From Flavobacterium shii (GTDB lineage: Bacteria > Bacteroidota > Bacteroidia > Flavobacteriales > Flavobacteriaceae), in contig NZ_JAOZEW010000035.1 of assembly GCF_025847235.1 (NCBI RefSeq), forward strand, positions 1 to 36,174: DNA of 36,174 nucleotides, given 5' to 3'. How positions within the stretch are numbered: the stretch's first letter is position 1; the number at the start of each line of letters is the position of its first letter. The notes below the pieces were generated by a model. It saw nothing but the letters and a program-made list of their open reading frames with translations, was not told the DNA's origin and made no database searches. Shown here piece after piece: positions 1-7,796 of the stretch. The position numbers and the translations under genes are program-made.

Positions 1-45
1 TACTTCACACTGGCTTGGGAAACGCTACGAAAAGCAATCTTTTAG
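1..45 (+). CDS. C-terminal end of a truncated gene
   Basis: Frame 1 stays open from the first base and ends at a TAG at 43-45, giving a 14-residue tail that reads YFTLAWETLRKAIF. An aromatic and basic end like this is plausible for a real protein, for example a membrane-associated enzyme, but the piece is too short to assign. Nothing else reads convincingly through this stretch. The following bases to about 228 are AT-rich and show no gene. Confidence 0.3.
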   Translation, partial: YFTLAWETLRKAIF

Positions 46-228
46 ATAATCTTTTTACTAGCATCTTGCATAGGATATATATTAAGGTCTACAAGTAATA
101 ATTTTTTATTAATCTTTATACTTGTTATTTTACTGAAATTATTAAACCTGATGCCTTAAAATAAGTAATTGAGATATTTGATTAGGTGTAGTCATCGTCT
201 AATAAAATCTTATTTCATATATAAGCAT

Positions 229-256
229 AAAAAAACCTGCTCGATTGAACAGGTTT
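229..256 (-). terminator. Rho-independent terminator of the transketolase pair
   Basis: Read on the minus strand, AAACCTG and CAGGTTT arms (233-239 and 250-256, with an inner TC/GA pairing) form a hairpin followed by seven T residues (229-235). It lies 20 bases past the stop of the transketolase C-terminal subunit, where a terminator is expected. Confidence 0.85.
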
Positions 257-275
257 ATGATTTTATATAAAAGAA

Positions 276-1229
276 TTATTTTCTTTTGATAACTCTTTCT
301 ACAGCTTCAACAATTGCTTGGTTGTTTAGCTTGTATTTTTCCATTAATTGTTCTGGTGTGCCAGATTCTCCAAAACTATCATTAACTGCTACAAACTCTT
401 GTGGAGCTGGATTGTTTAATGCTAATACTCTGGAAATACTTTCTCCAAGACCTCCAAGGATATTGTGCTCTTCGGCAGTAACAACACATTTTGTTTTTGC
501 TAAAGATTTCAATATCGCTTCTTCGTCAAGTGGCTTGATAGTATGGATATTGATTACTTCGGCAGAGATTCCTTTTGCTTCTAATGCTTCTGCAGCAATA
601 AGTGCTTCCCAAACTAAATGTCCTGTAGCTACAATAGTTACATCTGTACCTTCGTTTAGTAAAATTGCTTTTCCGATTACGAAAGGCTCGTCTGCTGGCG
701 TAAAGTTAGGTACAACTGGACGTCCGAAACGTAAATAAGCTGGTCCGTGGTGGTCTGCTAATGCAAGTGTTGCAGCTTTGGTTTGATTGTAATCGCAAGT
801 GTTGATTACTGTCATTCCTGGTAACATTTTCATTAAACCAATATCTTCTAATATTTGGTGTGTTGCTCCATCTTCTCCAAGTGTTAATCCTGCGTGAGAG
901 GCGCAAATTTTTACGTTTTTATCTGAGTAAGCCACAGATTGACGGATTTGATCGTAAACTCTTCCTGTAGAAAAGTTAGCGAAAGTTCCTGTAAAAGGAA
1001 TTTTACCTCCAATTGTTAAACCTGCTGCAATTCCGATCATGTTTGCTTCAGCAATTCCTATTTGGAAAAAACGCTCTGGGTGATTTTTTTTGAAATCATC
1101 AAATTTTAATGATCCAATTAAATCAGCGCATAATGCAACAACATTTTCGTTTTTCTGACCTAATTCAGTCATTCCCGCTCCGAAACCTGAACGAGTATCT
1201 TTACTTCCTGTATTTGTATATTTTTTCAT
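276..1229 (-). CDS. Transketolase, C-terminal subunit
   Basis: This is the second half of a split transketolase (317 residues). It carries the pyrimidine-binding domain and the C-terminal domain, which bind thiamine diphosphate together with the N-terminal half encoded just upstream. The reaction is two-carbon ketol transfer in the non-oxidative pentose phosphate pathway, in the cytoplasm. The segment FFQIGIAEANMIGIAAGL holds the conserved catalytic-type Glu of the pyrimidine domain, and the C-terminal part has the usual transketolase_C pattern (VVTAEEHNILGGLGE). The ATG at 1227-1229 lies 73 bases after the stop of the partner gene, so the two are probably co-transcribed. Split transketolases are common in this phylum; a related 1-deoxyxylulose-5-phosphate synthase would be a single longer chain. 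Confidence 0.93.
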   Translation of the reverse strand: MKKYTNTGSKDTRSGFGAGMTELGQKNENVVALCADLIGSLKFDDFKKNHPERFFQIGIAEANMIGIAAGLTIGGKIPFTGTFANFSTGRVYDQIRQSVAYSDKNVKICASHAGLTLGEDGATHQILEDIGLMKMLPGMTVINTCDYNQTKAATLALADHHGPAYLRFGRPVVPNFTPADEPFVIGKAILLNEGTDVTIVATGHLVWEALIAAEALEAKGISAEVINIHTIKPLDEEAILKSLAKTKCVVTAEEHNILGGLGESISRVLALNNPAPQEFVAVNDSFGESGTPEQLMEKYKLNNQAIVEAVERVIKRK

Positions 1230-1302
1230 TTTTTTGTTGCTATAAGTAGTATACTTTGTAGATAATAGGCATAAAGCTTATTATGAAAAGTATAATGCTT
1301 TT

Positions 1303-2151
1303 TTAATAATCTGCTAAAGTTGAAATGTTTTGAGCTAATGCATTAGCTAATTGGTCGTTGTTTGGTGCTTTACCATGCCAAGCATGTGTATGCATCATAA
1401 AATCTACGCCGTTACCCATTTCTGTATGTAGTAAAACGCAAACTGGTTTTCCTTTTCCAGTTCTTGATTTAGCATCGGCCATACCGGCTAATATAGCATT
1501 GATATTGTTTCCTTCTTTGATATCTATAACATCCCAATCAAAAGCTTCAAATTTAGCACGAATGCTTCCCATTGCTAAAACTTCGTCAGTAGTTCCGTCA
1601 ATTTGTTTTCCGTTAAGGTCGATAGTTGAGATTAGGTTGTCTACTTTTTTAGCAGAAGCATACATGATTGCTTCCCAGTTTTGTCCTTCTTGTAATTCTC
1701 CATCACCATGTAATGTGTATACAATATGATTGTCTTTGTTTAGTTTTTTAGCTTGTGCAGCTCCAATTCCTACAGATAATCCTTGTCCTAATGAACCTGA
1801 AGCAATACGAACTCCTGGCAATCCTTCGTGAGTTGTAGGGTGTCCTTGTAAACGAGAGTTAAGCAATCTAAAAGTTGCTAATTCTGAAACTGGAAAATAA
1901 CCGCTTCTTGCTAGTACGCTATAAAATACTGGAGAAATATGACCATTTGAAAGGAAGAAAAGGTCTTCTCCGATTCCGTCCATATCAAAACCTTCTTTGC
2001 GGTCCATAATGTTTTGGTATAAAGACACCAAAAATTCAGTACAACCTAGAGAACCACCTGGGTGGCCTGAGTTGACAGCATGTACCATTCGAAGAATATC
2101 TCTTCTTACTTGGATAGTTAAATCGCTTAATTGTTGTGTGTTAGGCTTCAT
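1303..2151 (-). CDS. Transketolase, N-terminal subunit
   Basis: First half of the split transketolase (282 residues), carrying the diphosphate-binding domain. The thiamine diphosphate/Mg motif is visible as HGDGELQEGQNWEA followed by DLNGKQIDG, the GDG-x(about 25)-N signature. HAVNSGHPGGSLG near residue 25 and the GHPTTHEGLPGV stretch hold conserved active-site histidines. It is the promoter-proximal gene of the pair: a consensus promoter lies 26 bases upstream of the ATG and the C-terminal subunit follows. The two chains should assemble into the functional enzyme. Confidence 0.93.
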   Translation of the reverse strand: MKPNTQQLSDLTIQVRRDILRMVHAVNSGHPGGSLGCTEFLVSLYQNIMDRKEGFDMDGIGEDLFFLSNGHISPVFYSVLARSGYFPVSELATFRLLNSRLQGHPTTHEGLPGVRIASGSLGQGLSVGIGAAQAKKLNKDNHIVYTLHGDGELQEGQNWEAIMYASAKKVDNLISTIDLNGKQIDGTTDEVLAMGSIRAKFEAFDWDVIDIKEGNNINAILAGMADAKSRTGKGKPVCVLLHTEMGNGVDFMMHTHAWHGKAPNNDQLANALAQNISTLADY

Positions 2152-2176
2152 TTTATGTGTAAAAGTTAAACTGTTG

Positions 2177-2208
2177 CAAAAGTAATTTTTATTTTGCCGT
2201 AAGACAAA
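2177..2208 (-). promoter_or_regulatory. Bacteroidetes-type promoter of the transketolase pair
   Basis: On the minus strand, TTTG (2205-2208) is followed after exactly 20 bases by TACTTTTG (2177-2184), which fits the Bacteroidetes primary-sigma consensus TTTG-N(17-23)-TAnnTTTG. Transcription would start about 20 bases before the ATG at 2151. It is the only promoter in the window with both elements clear. Confidence 0.8.
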
Positions 2209-2324
2209 TGATTTTAAAGGAAATATGTGATTTAAGTTTCTGAGTTTTTTGAAATAGTAAAGCGTAGATTAACAAAGACTCAGAGGCTTAAAGATATGCT
2301 AGTTTGATATTCTAAATCGGTATA

Positions 2325-3185
2325 TTATCTGATATTCTGAATTTCTCTCCATGTGATTAATTGTATGTTGTTTTCTTTTAGTTTTTGTTTGCATTCATTA
2401 CTTGTAAAATAATCAAAGTCTATTTGTCTCCACTCTGAACCAAAATTAGGATGATTCTTTGTGATGCCTTGCATTTCGTTATCATTGAATGCGGGATGAA
2501 GTAAGAAAACGTTAAAACCTGGTTTTATACTATCTAAAGCTTTCTCATAAGATTTTTTAAGTTCACCTTTTTCGAAGTCTGAAAAATCACCAATATGGAG
2601 ATTGTCGGCTAGAAGAGTGTTTTTGTAGTTGTATTGTTCGCTTGATAAACTTATCGATTCTACAAACTGTTTGTTGATAAAAACGGGTAGGTTATATTCT
2701 TTTCCTAGTCTTTTATATATTTCTAAAAACTCTGGAGATACACCAACACTGCACATGTGGGAATCGAGATGGGTTGGTTTTAACCCAAAATGTAATCCTT
2801 TTTCGATTTGGGCACGTAGTTCTTTCTCTACCTGAGCTGCATTTGCATGGTTTATGAATTCGGTTCTATTTTTATGAAAATACCCATTTTTGTCTACTAA
2901 TGATGGAACTTCGGTAATTGGTGATACAGATCCAAATTTGTAATTCTCCCACTCGCAGGTAAGGGTTAAGTGGATTCCGTTGTCAAATTGCGGATTATCT
3001 ATTGCAAAGCTTGCCATTTCATAAAACCATGGACATGGTACCATAATGCTGTAAGAATTAATCATTCCGGTTTGTAGTGCTTGAATTGTAGCTCTGTTTT
3101 CTGAATGGGATAATCCTGCATCATCGGCATGAATAATTAATAGTTTAGTGTCTTCTGGGTGCCCTAGTTTCTGGGATAGATTCAT
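2325..3185 (-). CDS. YdjC/ChbG-family carbohydrate deacetylase
   Basis: A 286-residue protein of the YdjC/ChbG family, metal-dependent enzymes that remove acetyl groups from N-acetylated oligosaccharides such as chitobiose. The metal and catalytic motifs are visible: HADDAGLS near residue 19, GIHLTLTCEW near 91, THLDSHMCS near 139 and FLLHPAF near 228. There is no signal peptide, so it should act in the cytoplasm on imported sugars. It stands alone, with its own -7 element 32 bases upstream of the ATG. The substrate cannot be told from sequence. Confidence 0.85.
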   Translation of the reverse strand: MNLSQKLGHPEDTKLLIIHADDAGLSHSENRATIQALQTGMINSYSIMVPCPWFYEMASFAIDNPQFDNGIHLTLTCEWENYKFGSVSPITEVPSLVDKNGYFHKNRTEFINHANAAQVEKELRAQIEKGLHFGLKPTHLDSHMCSVGVSPEFLEIYKRLGKEYNLPVFINKQFVESISLSSEQYNYKNTLLADNLHIGDFSDFEKGELKKSYEKALDSIKPGFNVFLLHPAFNDNEMQGITKNHPNFGSEWRQIDFDYFTSNECKQKLKENNIQLITWREIQNIR

Positions 3186-3216
3186 TCGGTTCGATTTATA
3201 TTCAATAATTTATATT

Positions 3217-3224
3217 CAAATTTA
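3217..3224 (-). promoter_or_regulatory. -7 promoter element for the YdjC/ChbG gene
   Basis: TAAATTTG on the minus strand matches TAnnTTTG and lies 32 bases upstream of the ATG at 3185. No clear -33 TTTG is seen at 17-23 bases. Confidence 0.5.
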
Positions 3225-3242
3225 GAGGTTTTTTTTGCATAA

Positions 3243-3321
3243 GGGATAGTAGCGACATCCTTTTGTGTAATGAAATGGAGCAAAAGATATAGCGGATAGC
3301 TCGACCCGAAGGGATATGCCC
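3243..3321 (+). repeat. Structured intergenic repeat, copy 1
   Basis: The stretch reads GGGATAGTAGCGACATCC, then TTTTG, a variable middle, CAAAAGAT and ATAGCGGATAGC. The CTTTTG/CAAAAG arms form a hairpin. The same skeleton (ATCCTTTT, stem-loop, AAAAGAT, AGCG-ATAGC) appears on the minus strand at 35798-35877. From memory, elements of this design are abundant between Flavobacterium genes, but I could not check copy number. It occupies most of the space between the YdjC/ChbG gene and tgt. Confidence 0.6.
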
Positions 3322-3385
3322 AAATTAATTCATAAAACATCTTTAATTTTTTGGTTTATCTAATTATCTAATTTTCAAATTAGAC

Positions 3386-3393
3386 TATCTTTG
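3386..3393 (+). promoter_or_regulatory. -7 promoter element for tgt
   Basis: TATCTTTG matches TAnnTTTG and lies 20 bases upstream of the ATG at 3413, leaving a short leader. No good -33 element is visible. Confidence 0.55.
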
Positions 3394-3412
3394 CCGACTG
3401 AAAAACGTGTAT

Positions 3413-4543
3413 ATGAAGTTTGATTTATTACAAAAAGATCCGCAATCTAAAGCTAGAGCGGGAAGTATTACTACTGATCATGGAGTTATTGAAACTCCTA
3501 TTTTTATGCCTGTTGGTACTGTAGCATCGGTTAAAGGTGTTCATCAAAGGGAATTAAAAAACGATATAAATCCGGATATTATTCTTGGAAATACATACCA
3601 TTTGTATTTACGTCCGCAAACAGAAATTCTTGAAAAAGCTGGTGGTTTGCATAAGTTTATGAATTGGGACAGAAATATATTGACAGATTCTGGAGGATAC
3701 CAAGTGTATTCTTTGTCTGCCAACAGAAAAATTAAAGAGGAAGGTGTAAAGTTTAAGTCTCATATTGATGGTTCTTATCATTTCTTTACTCCTGAGAATG
3801 TAATGGAGATTCAGCGTACTATTGGAGCTGATATTATTATGGCTTTTGATGAATGTACACCATATCCTTGTGATTATCGTTATGCGCAACGTTCTATGCA
3901 CATGACGCACCGTTGGTTGGATCGTTGTATTAATCATTTGGATAAAGTACCTTTTAAATACGGGTATGAACAAACATTTTTTCCAATAGTCCAAGGAAGT
4001 ACTTATAAAGACTTACGTCGCCAGTCGGCAGAGTATATTGCTAATGCTGGGCAACAAGGAAATGCTATCGGGGGATTATCGGTTGGGGAACCAGCTGAGG
4101 AAATGTATGCTATGACCGAAGTGGTTTGTGAGATTTTGCCAGAAGATAAACCTCGTTATTTGATGGGAGTTGGTACGCCAATTAATATTTTAGAGAATAT
4201 TGCTTTGGGGATTGATATGTTCGATTGTGTAATGCCAACGCGTAACGCTAGAAATGGAATGTTATTTACTGCAAATGGTTCTATTAATATTAAGAATAAA
4301 AAATGGGAAGCTGATTTTTCTCCAATCGATGAAATGGGAATCACATTTGTAGATACGGAATATACTAAGGCTTATTTACGTCACTTGTTTGCAGCTAACG
4401 AATATTTAGGAAAACAAATTGCTACTATTCATAATCTTGGTTTTTATATGTGGTTGGTTCGTGAGGCTAGAAAACATATCTTAGCCGGAGATTTTAGGCC
4501 ATGGAAAGAAATGATGGTTAAGAATATGAGTCAGAGATTGTAA
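3413..4543 (+). CDS. tgt: tRNA-guanine transglycosylase (queuine/preQ1 insertion)
   Basis: Exchanges G34 of GUN-anticodon tRNAs for preQ1 in queuosine synthesis. The catalytic landmarks are present: TDSGGYQV (Asp92), the GGLSVGEP loop (residues 220-227) and FDCVMPTRNARNG (Asp271). The open frame extends to a GTG at 3407, but the ATG at 3413 gives the usual N-terminus MKFDLLQKD and 376 residues, so I chose it. Odd point: where most bacterial enzymes have the zinc ligands CxCxxC, this one reads SPIDEMGITFVDTEYTKAYLRHL (start at residue 303) with no cysteines, although the fourth ligand-type histidine (IHNL, His340) is kept. lptG follows after 80 bases. Confidence 0.95.
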   Translation: MKFDLLQKDPQSKARAGSITTDHGVIETPIFMPVGTVASVKGVHQRELKNDINPDIILGNTYHLYLRPQTEILEKAGGLHKFMNWDRNILTDSGGYQVYSLSANRKIKEEGVKFKSHIDGSYHFFTPENVMEIQRTIGADIIMAFDECTPYPCDYRYAQRSMHMTHRWLDRCINHLDKVPFKYGYEQTFFPIVQGSTYKDLRRQSAEYIANAGQQGNAIGGLSVGEPAEEMYAMTEVVCEILPEDKPRYLMGVGTPINILENIALGIDMFDCVMPTRNARNGMLFTANGSINIKNKKWEADFSPIDEMGITFVDTEYTKAYLRHLFAANEYLGKQIATIHNLGFYMWLVREARKHILAGDFRPWKEMMVKNMSQRL

Positions 4544-4549
4544 ATATGT

Positions 4550-4592
4550 TTAATTGTAAGTTGTTTTTATTTGATAAGCAACTTACAATTAA
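4550..4592 (+). other. Long perfect hairpin between tgt and lptG
   Basis: TTAATTGTAAGTTG (4550-4563) pairs perfectly with CAACTTACAATTAA (4579-4592) around a 15-base loop. There is no T-tract after it on the plus strand, so it is not a classic terminator. It may adjust read-through or mRNA stability between tgt and lptG. Confidence 0.6.
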
Positions 4593-4623
4593 TCGATTTG
4601 ACAAATAAACGAATAAACGCTGT

Positions 4624-5712
4624 ATGTTAACAATAATAGACAAATACATCTTAAAAAGATATTTAGCCACTTTTACAGTGATGTTGTTGCTATTTATTCC
4701 AATTGGGATTGTAATTGATGTATCGGAGAAAATTAATAAGATGTTAGAGAACAAGATTCCGTTTTGGGATATTGTTGTTTACTACTATAATTTTACCGTT
4801 TATTTTGCAAATTCACTTTTTCCAATATTTTTGTTTCTATCGGTGATTTGGTTTACATCTAAATTAGCAAATAATACAGAGGTTATTGCTATTTTGAGTT
4901 CTGGAATATCGTTTACCCGTTTTTTGAGGCCGTACATTATAGGTGCATCAATTGTTTCGGTTTTTGTTTTGTTAATGGGATTTTTTATAGTTCCAGCGGC
5001 TAGTGAAGGCTTTAATAATTTTAGATATACTTATCTTAAAGGAGGAGGGAAAGAAGCTATGCATGGTAATAATACGAATGTGTACAGAGAAATAAATGAT
5101 GACGAATTTATTTATGTAAATAGCTTTAACGATGTTTCTAAAACGGCTTTTAATTTTACATTAGAGAAGTTTAAAAAAGATAAGTTAGTCTACAAAATTA
5201 CTGCAAATCGCATTCAATGGAATCCGAAAGATAGTACTTATACGATGTATGATTATACTAAAAGAACTTTGGGAGAATTGGATGATAAAATTGAAAAGGC
5301 TCCAGAGAAAAAAGCAGTATTTAAATTTGATTTAGAAGATTTAACTCCTGTTGTTTATATTGCTGAAACATTGAGTATTGGTAAGTTGTACGATTTTATT
5401 GAAAAAGAAAAAAGTCGTGGTTCTGGAGATATCAATGTATATCTTGTTGTTTTATATAAAAAGATCAGTGTTCCTGTTTCTGCATTTATACTAACAATTA
5501 TTGCTGTTGCCGTTTCCTCGATGAAAAGACGTGGTGGGATGGGAACTAATCTTGCAATAGGAATTGCTCTTGCTTTTGCTTTTGTATTCTTTGATAAAAT
5601 ATTCGGAACATTAGCCGAAAAATCGACTTTCTCACCTTTATTAGCTGTATGGTTCCCGAATATTGCTTTCGGAATTCTAGCAGTATACTTATTACGTAAT
5701 GCAAAACGATAA
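4624..5712 (+). CDS. LptF/LptG-family lipopolysaccharide export permease
   Basis: A 362-residue inner-membrane protein of the YjgP/YjgQ (LptF/LptG) family, the transmembrane part of the ABC machine that extracts lipopolysaccharide and passes it to the LptC/LptA bridge. Layout is typical: an N-terminal helix after MLTIIDKYILKRYLATF, two more helices by about residue 125, a periplasmic beta-jellyroll region (about 130-265), then three C-terminal helices (about 278-357). The motif EVIAILSSGISFTRFLRP matches the cytoplasmic coupling-helix region. LptF and LptG are hard to tell apart here, so no symbol is given. It overlaps the next gene by 14 bases. Confidence 0.88.
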   Translation: MLTIIDKYILKRYLATFTVMLLLFIPIGIVIDVSEKINKMLENKIPFWDIVVYYYNFTVYFANSLFPIFLFLSVIWFTSKLANNTEVIAILSSGISFTRFLRPYIIGASIVSVFVLLMGFFIVPAASEGFNNFRYTYLKGGGKEAMHGNNTNVYREINDDEFIYVNSFNDVSKTAFNFTLEKFKKDKLVYKITANRIQWNPKDSTYTMYDYTKRTLGELDDKIEKAPEKKAVFKFDLEDLTPVVYIAETLSIGKLYDFIEKEKSRGSGDINVYLVVLYKKISVPVSAFILTIIAVAVSSMKRRGGMGTNLAIGIALAFAFVFFDKIFGTLAEKSTFSPLLAVWFPNIAFGILAVYLLRNAKR

Positions 5713-6586
5713 ATTAAAGAGTTATATAAGTCTTCATTTAATAGTTTTTATTTGGGGGTTTACTGCCATTTTGGGCGCATTAATTACTATAAATGCCGAA
5801 GCTCTAGTTTGGTATCGAATGCTTTTGGCTGGAGTTTTTCTGGCTTCGTTTATTATTTATAAAAAAGAATCATTTCGGGTTCCTGTAAAGGCTTTTTTTA
5901 AATTAATTTTTGTTGGATTACTAATTGCCTTGCATTGGATATTTTTTTTTAGGGCAATACATGTTTCTAATGTTTCGATAACACTTTCTATATTTTCATT
6001 GGGAGCTTTTTTTGCTTCTTTATTGGAACCTATTTTTTTTGGAAGAAAAGTGTTATGGTATGAAGTTTTTTTCGGACTTATTATCATTGCAGGTTTGGCT
6101 CTAATAATGCAGGTTGAAATTAAGTATTTAAATGGAATGTATTATGCTTTGGCTTCTATTATTCTAGGGGTTTTGTTTACTTTAATGAATGGTAAATTAA
6201 TAGCAGATCACGAACCATCGGTTATTACTTTTTATGAGTTTGGAGCCGGGGTACTTTTTATTACTATTTACTTTTTATTTCAAGGTAAATTTACTGCCGA
6301 CTTTTTTACTTTATCTCTAAATGATTGGTTATTACTGTTGCTTTTGGCTTCGGTATGTACAGCTTATGCATTTACGGCTTCGGTAAAAGTTATGAGAAAA
6401 CTTACTCCTTATACTGTAATGCTTACTACTAATCTTGAACCTGTTTACGGGATTATTTTGGCTTATTTTATATTGGGTGGTAAAGAAAAAATGAGTCCCG
6501 AGTTTTATATTGGAGCAGTTATAATTGTAATTACAGTTATATTAAATGGTGTTTTTAAACACTATAAAAAAGATGACAAAGTATAA
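5699..6586 (+). CDS. EamA/DMT-family transporter
   Basis: A 295-residue membrane protein with about ten hydrophobic helices in two similar halves, the pattern of EamA (drug/metabolite transporter) carriers. The N-terminal half begins SLHLIVFIWGFTAILGALI, and the second half contains CTAYAFTASVKVMRKLTPYTV followed by NLEPVYGIILAYFILGGKE, a conserved EamA stretch. The substrate is unknown; the family exports metabolites or amino acids. Its ATG lies inside the last codons of the LptF/LptG gene, so the pair is translationally linked. The downstream gene has its own -7 element. Confidence 0.85.
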   Translation: MQNDKLKSYISLHLIVFIWGFTAILGALITINAEALVWYRMLLAGVFLASFIIYKKESFRVPVKAFFKLIFVGLLIALHWIFFFRAIHVSNVSITLSIFSLGAFFASLLEPIFFGRKVLWYEVFFGLIIIAGLALIMQVEIKYLNGMYYALASIILGVLFTLMNGKLIADHEPSVITFYEFGAGVLFITIYFLFQGKFTADFFTLSLNDWLLLLLLASVCTAYAFTASVKVMRKLTPYTVMLTTNLEPVYGIILAYFILGGKEKMSPEFYIGAVIIVITVILNGVFKHYKKDDKV

Positions 6587-6659
6587 TTTTTTAACTATTT
6601 CTATCTTTATTTTTTTATACTTTAATACTAAATAAACACGCCAAACAATATAATATTTT

Positions 6660-6667
6660 TATATTTG
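6660..6667 (+). promoter_or_regulatory. -7 promoter element for accA
   Basis: TATATTTG fits TAnnTTTG and lies 36 bases upstream of the accA ATG. No TTTG is found at the usual -33 distance. Confidence 0.5.
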
Positions 6668-6702
6668 CGGTTCGATTTAAAAACAAAAATTCAAAAAATC
6701 CT

Positions 6703-7656
6703 ATGGAATATTTAGATTTTGAACTTCCTATCAAAGAATTAGAAGAGCAGTTAGAAAAGTGTGTTATCATTGGAAAAGAATCAGATGTTGATGTAACGCC
6801 AACGTGCAAACAAATTAATAAGAAATTAGAAGAAACTAAAAGGAGTATATATAAAAATTTAACCGCTTGGCAACGTGTACAATTGTCAAGACATCCAAAC
6901 AGACCTTATACATTAGACTATATTAAGGCAATGTGCGGAGATACTTTCTTGGAACTTCATGGAGACAGAGGTTTTAAAGATGACAAAGCAATGGTCGGTG
7001 GTTTAGGAAAAATAGATGGACAATCATATATGATCGTTGGTCAACAAAAAGGATACAATACTAAAACACGTCAATACCGAAATTTTGGCATGGCTAATCC
7101 TGAAGGATATCGTAAAGCATTGCGATTAATGAAAATGGCTGAGAAGTTTGGTATTCCAGTTTTAACTTTGGTAGATACTCCAGGAGCATATCCAGGACTT
7201 GAAGCAGAAGAAAGAGGACAAGGAGAAGCTATTGCTAGAAATATTTTTGAAATGGTTCGTTTGAAGGTGCCAATCATTACAATTATTGTAGGTGAAGGTG
7301 CTTCGGGAGGAGCTTTAGGAATTGGAGTAGGAGACAAGGTATATATGCTTGAGAATACTTGGTATTCGGTAATTTCTCCAGAATCATGTTCCTCTATTTT
7401 ATGGAAAAGTTGGGAATATAAGGAGAAAGCTGCTGAAGCTTTGAAATTGACTTCTTCCGATATGAAAAGACAAAAATTAGTTGATGATGTTATACCAGAA
7501 CCATTAGGTGGAGCTCATTATGACAGAGAGACTACTTTTGCAACAGTAATACAATATATCACTAAAGGATATAATGAATTGAAAGACTTATCAACAGCCG
7601 ATTTAATTGCCCAAAGAATGGACAAATACAGTAAAATGGGCGAATATAAAGAATAA
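6703..7656 (+). CDS. accA: Acetyl-CoA carboxylase carboxyltransferase, alpha subunit
   Basis: With the beta subunit it transfers carboxyl from biotin on AccB to acetyl-CoA, making malonyl-CoA for fatty-acid synthesis. Length (317) and sequence are typical: an N-terminal helical part with DFELPIKELEEQLE, then HPNRPYTLDYIKAMCGDTFLELHGDRGF, the oxyanion-type IIVGEGASGGALGIGVGD and the C-terminal WKSWEYKEKAAEALKLTSSDM. It ends at a strong terminator 18 bases downstream and appears to be a single-gene unit. Confidence 0.97.
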   Translation: MEYLDFELPIKELEEQLEKCVIIGKESDVDVTPTCKQINKKLEETKRSIYKNLTAWQRVQLSRHPNRPYTLDYIKAMCGDTFLELHGDRGFKDDKAMVGGLGKIDGQSYMIVGQQKGYNTKTRQYRNFGMANPEGYRKALRLMKMAEKFGIPVLTLVDTPGAYPGLEAEERGQGEAIARNIFEMVRLKVPIITIIVGEGASGGALGIGVGDKVYMLENTWYSVISPESCSSILWKSWEYKEKAAEALKLTSSDMKRQKLVDDVIPEPLGGAHYDRETTFATVIQYITKGYNELKDLSTADLIAQRMDKYSKMGEYKE

Positions 7657-7673
7657 ATTCTTACAAATTTATG

Positions 7674-7709
7674 AAAAATCCGAAGCCTTATTGTTTCGGA
7701 TTTTTTTTT
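7674..7709 (+). terminator. Rho-independent terminator of accA
   Basis: AAAAATCCGAA (7674-7684) pairs with TTCGGATTTTT (7695-7705), and the T run continues to 7709. Confidence 0.92.
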
Positions 7710-7796
7710 GGTTTTAAACAATATACACTAACTTATAAACAATTATTAGTAACAACTAGATAGCTATTCCTTTCTAAATTTTGTTACATTCGCTAT

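Noticed and set aside
286..738. A 150-codon plus-strand frame inside the transketolase C-terminal gene
   Set aside because: It lies antisense to a well-conserved protein and has no recognisable product.
6371..6386. TTTACGG-CTT-CGGTAAA inside the EamA gene as another TTACGG operator
   Set aside because: The second half is CGGTAA, not CCGTAA, so the inverted symmetry and spacing of the real sites are absent.
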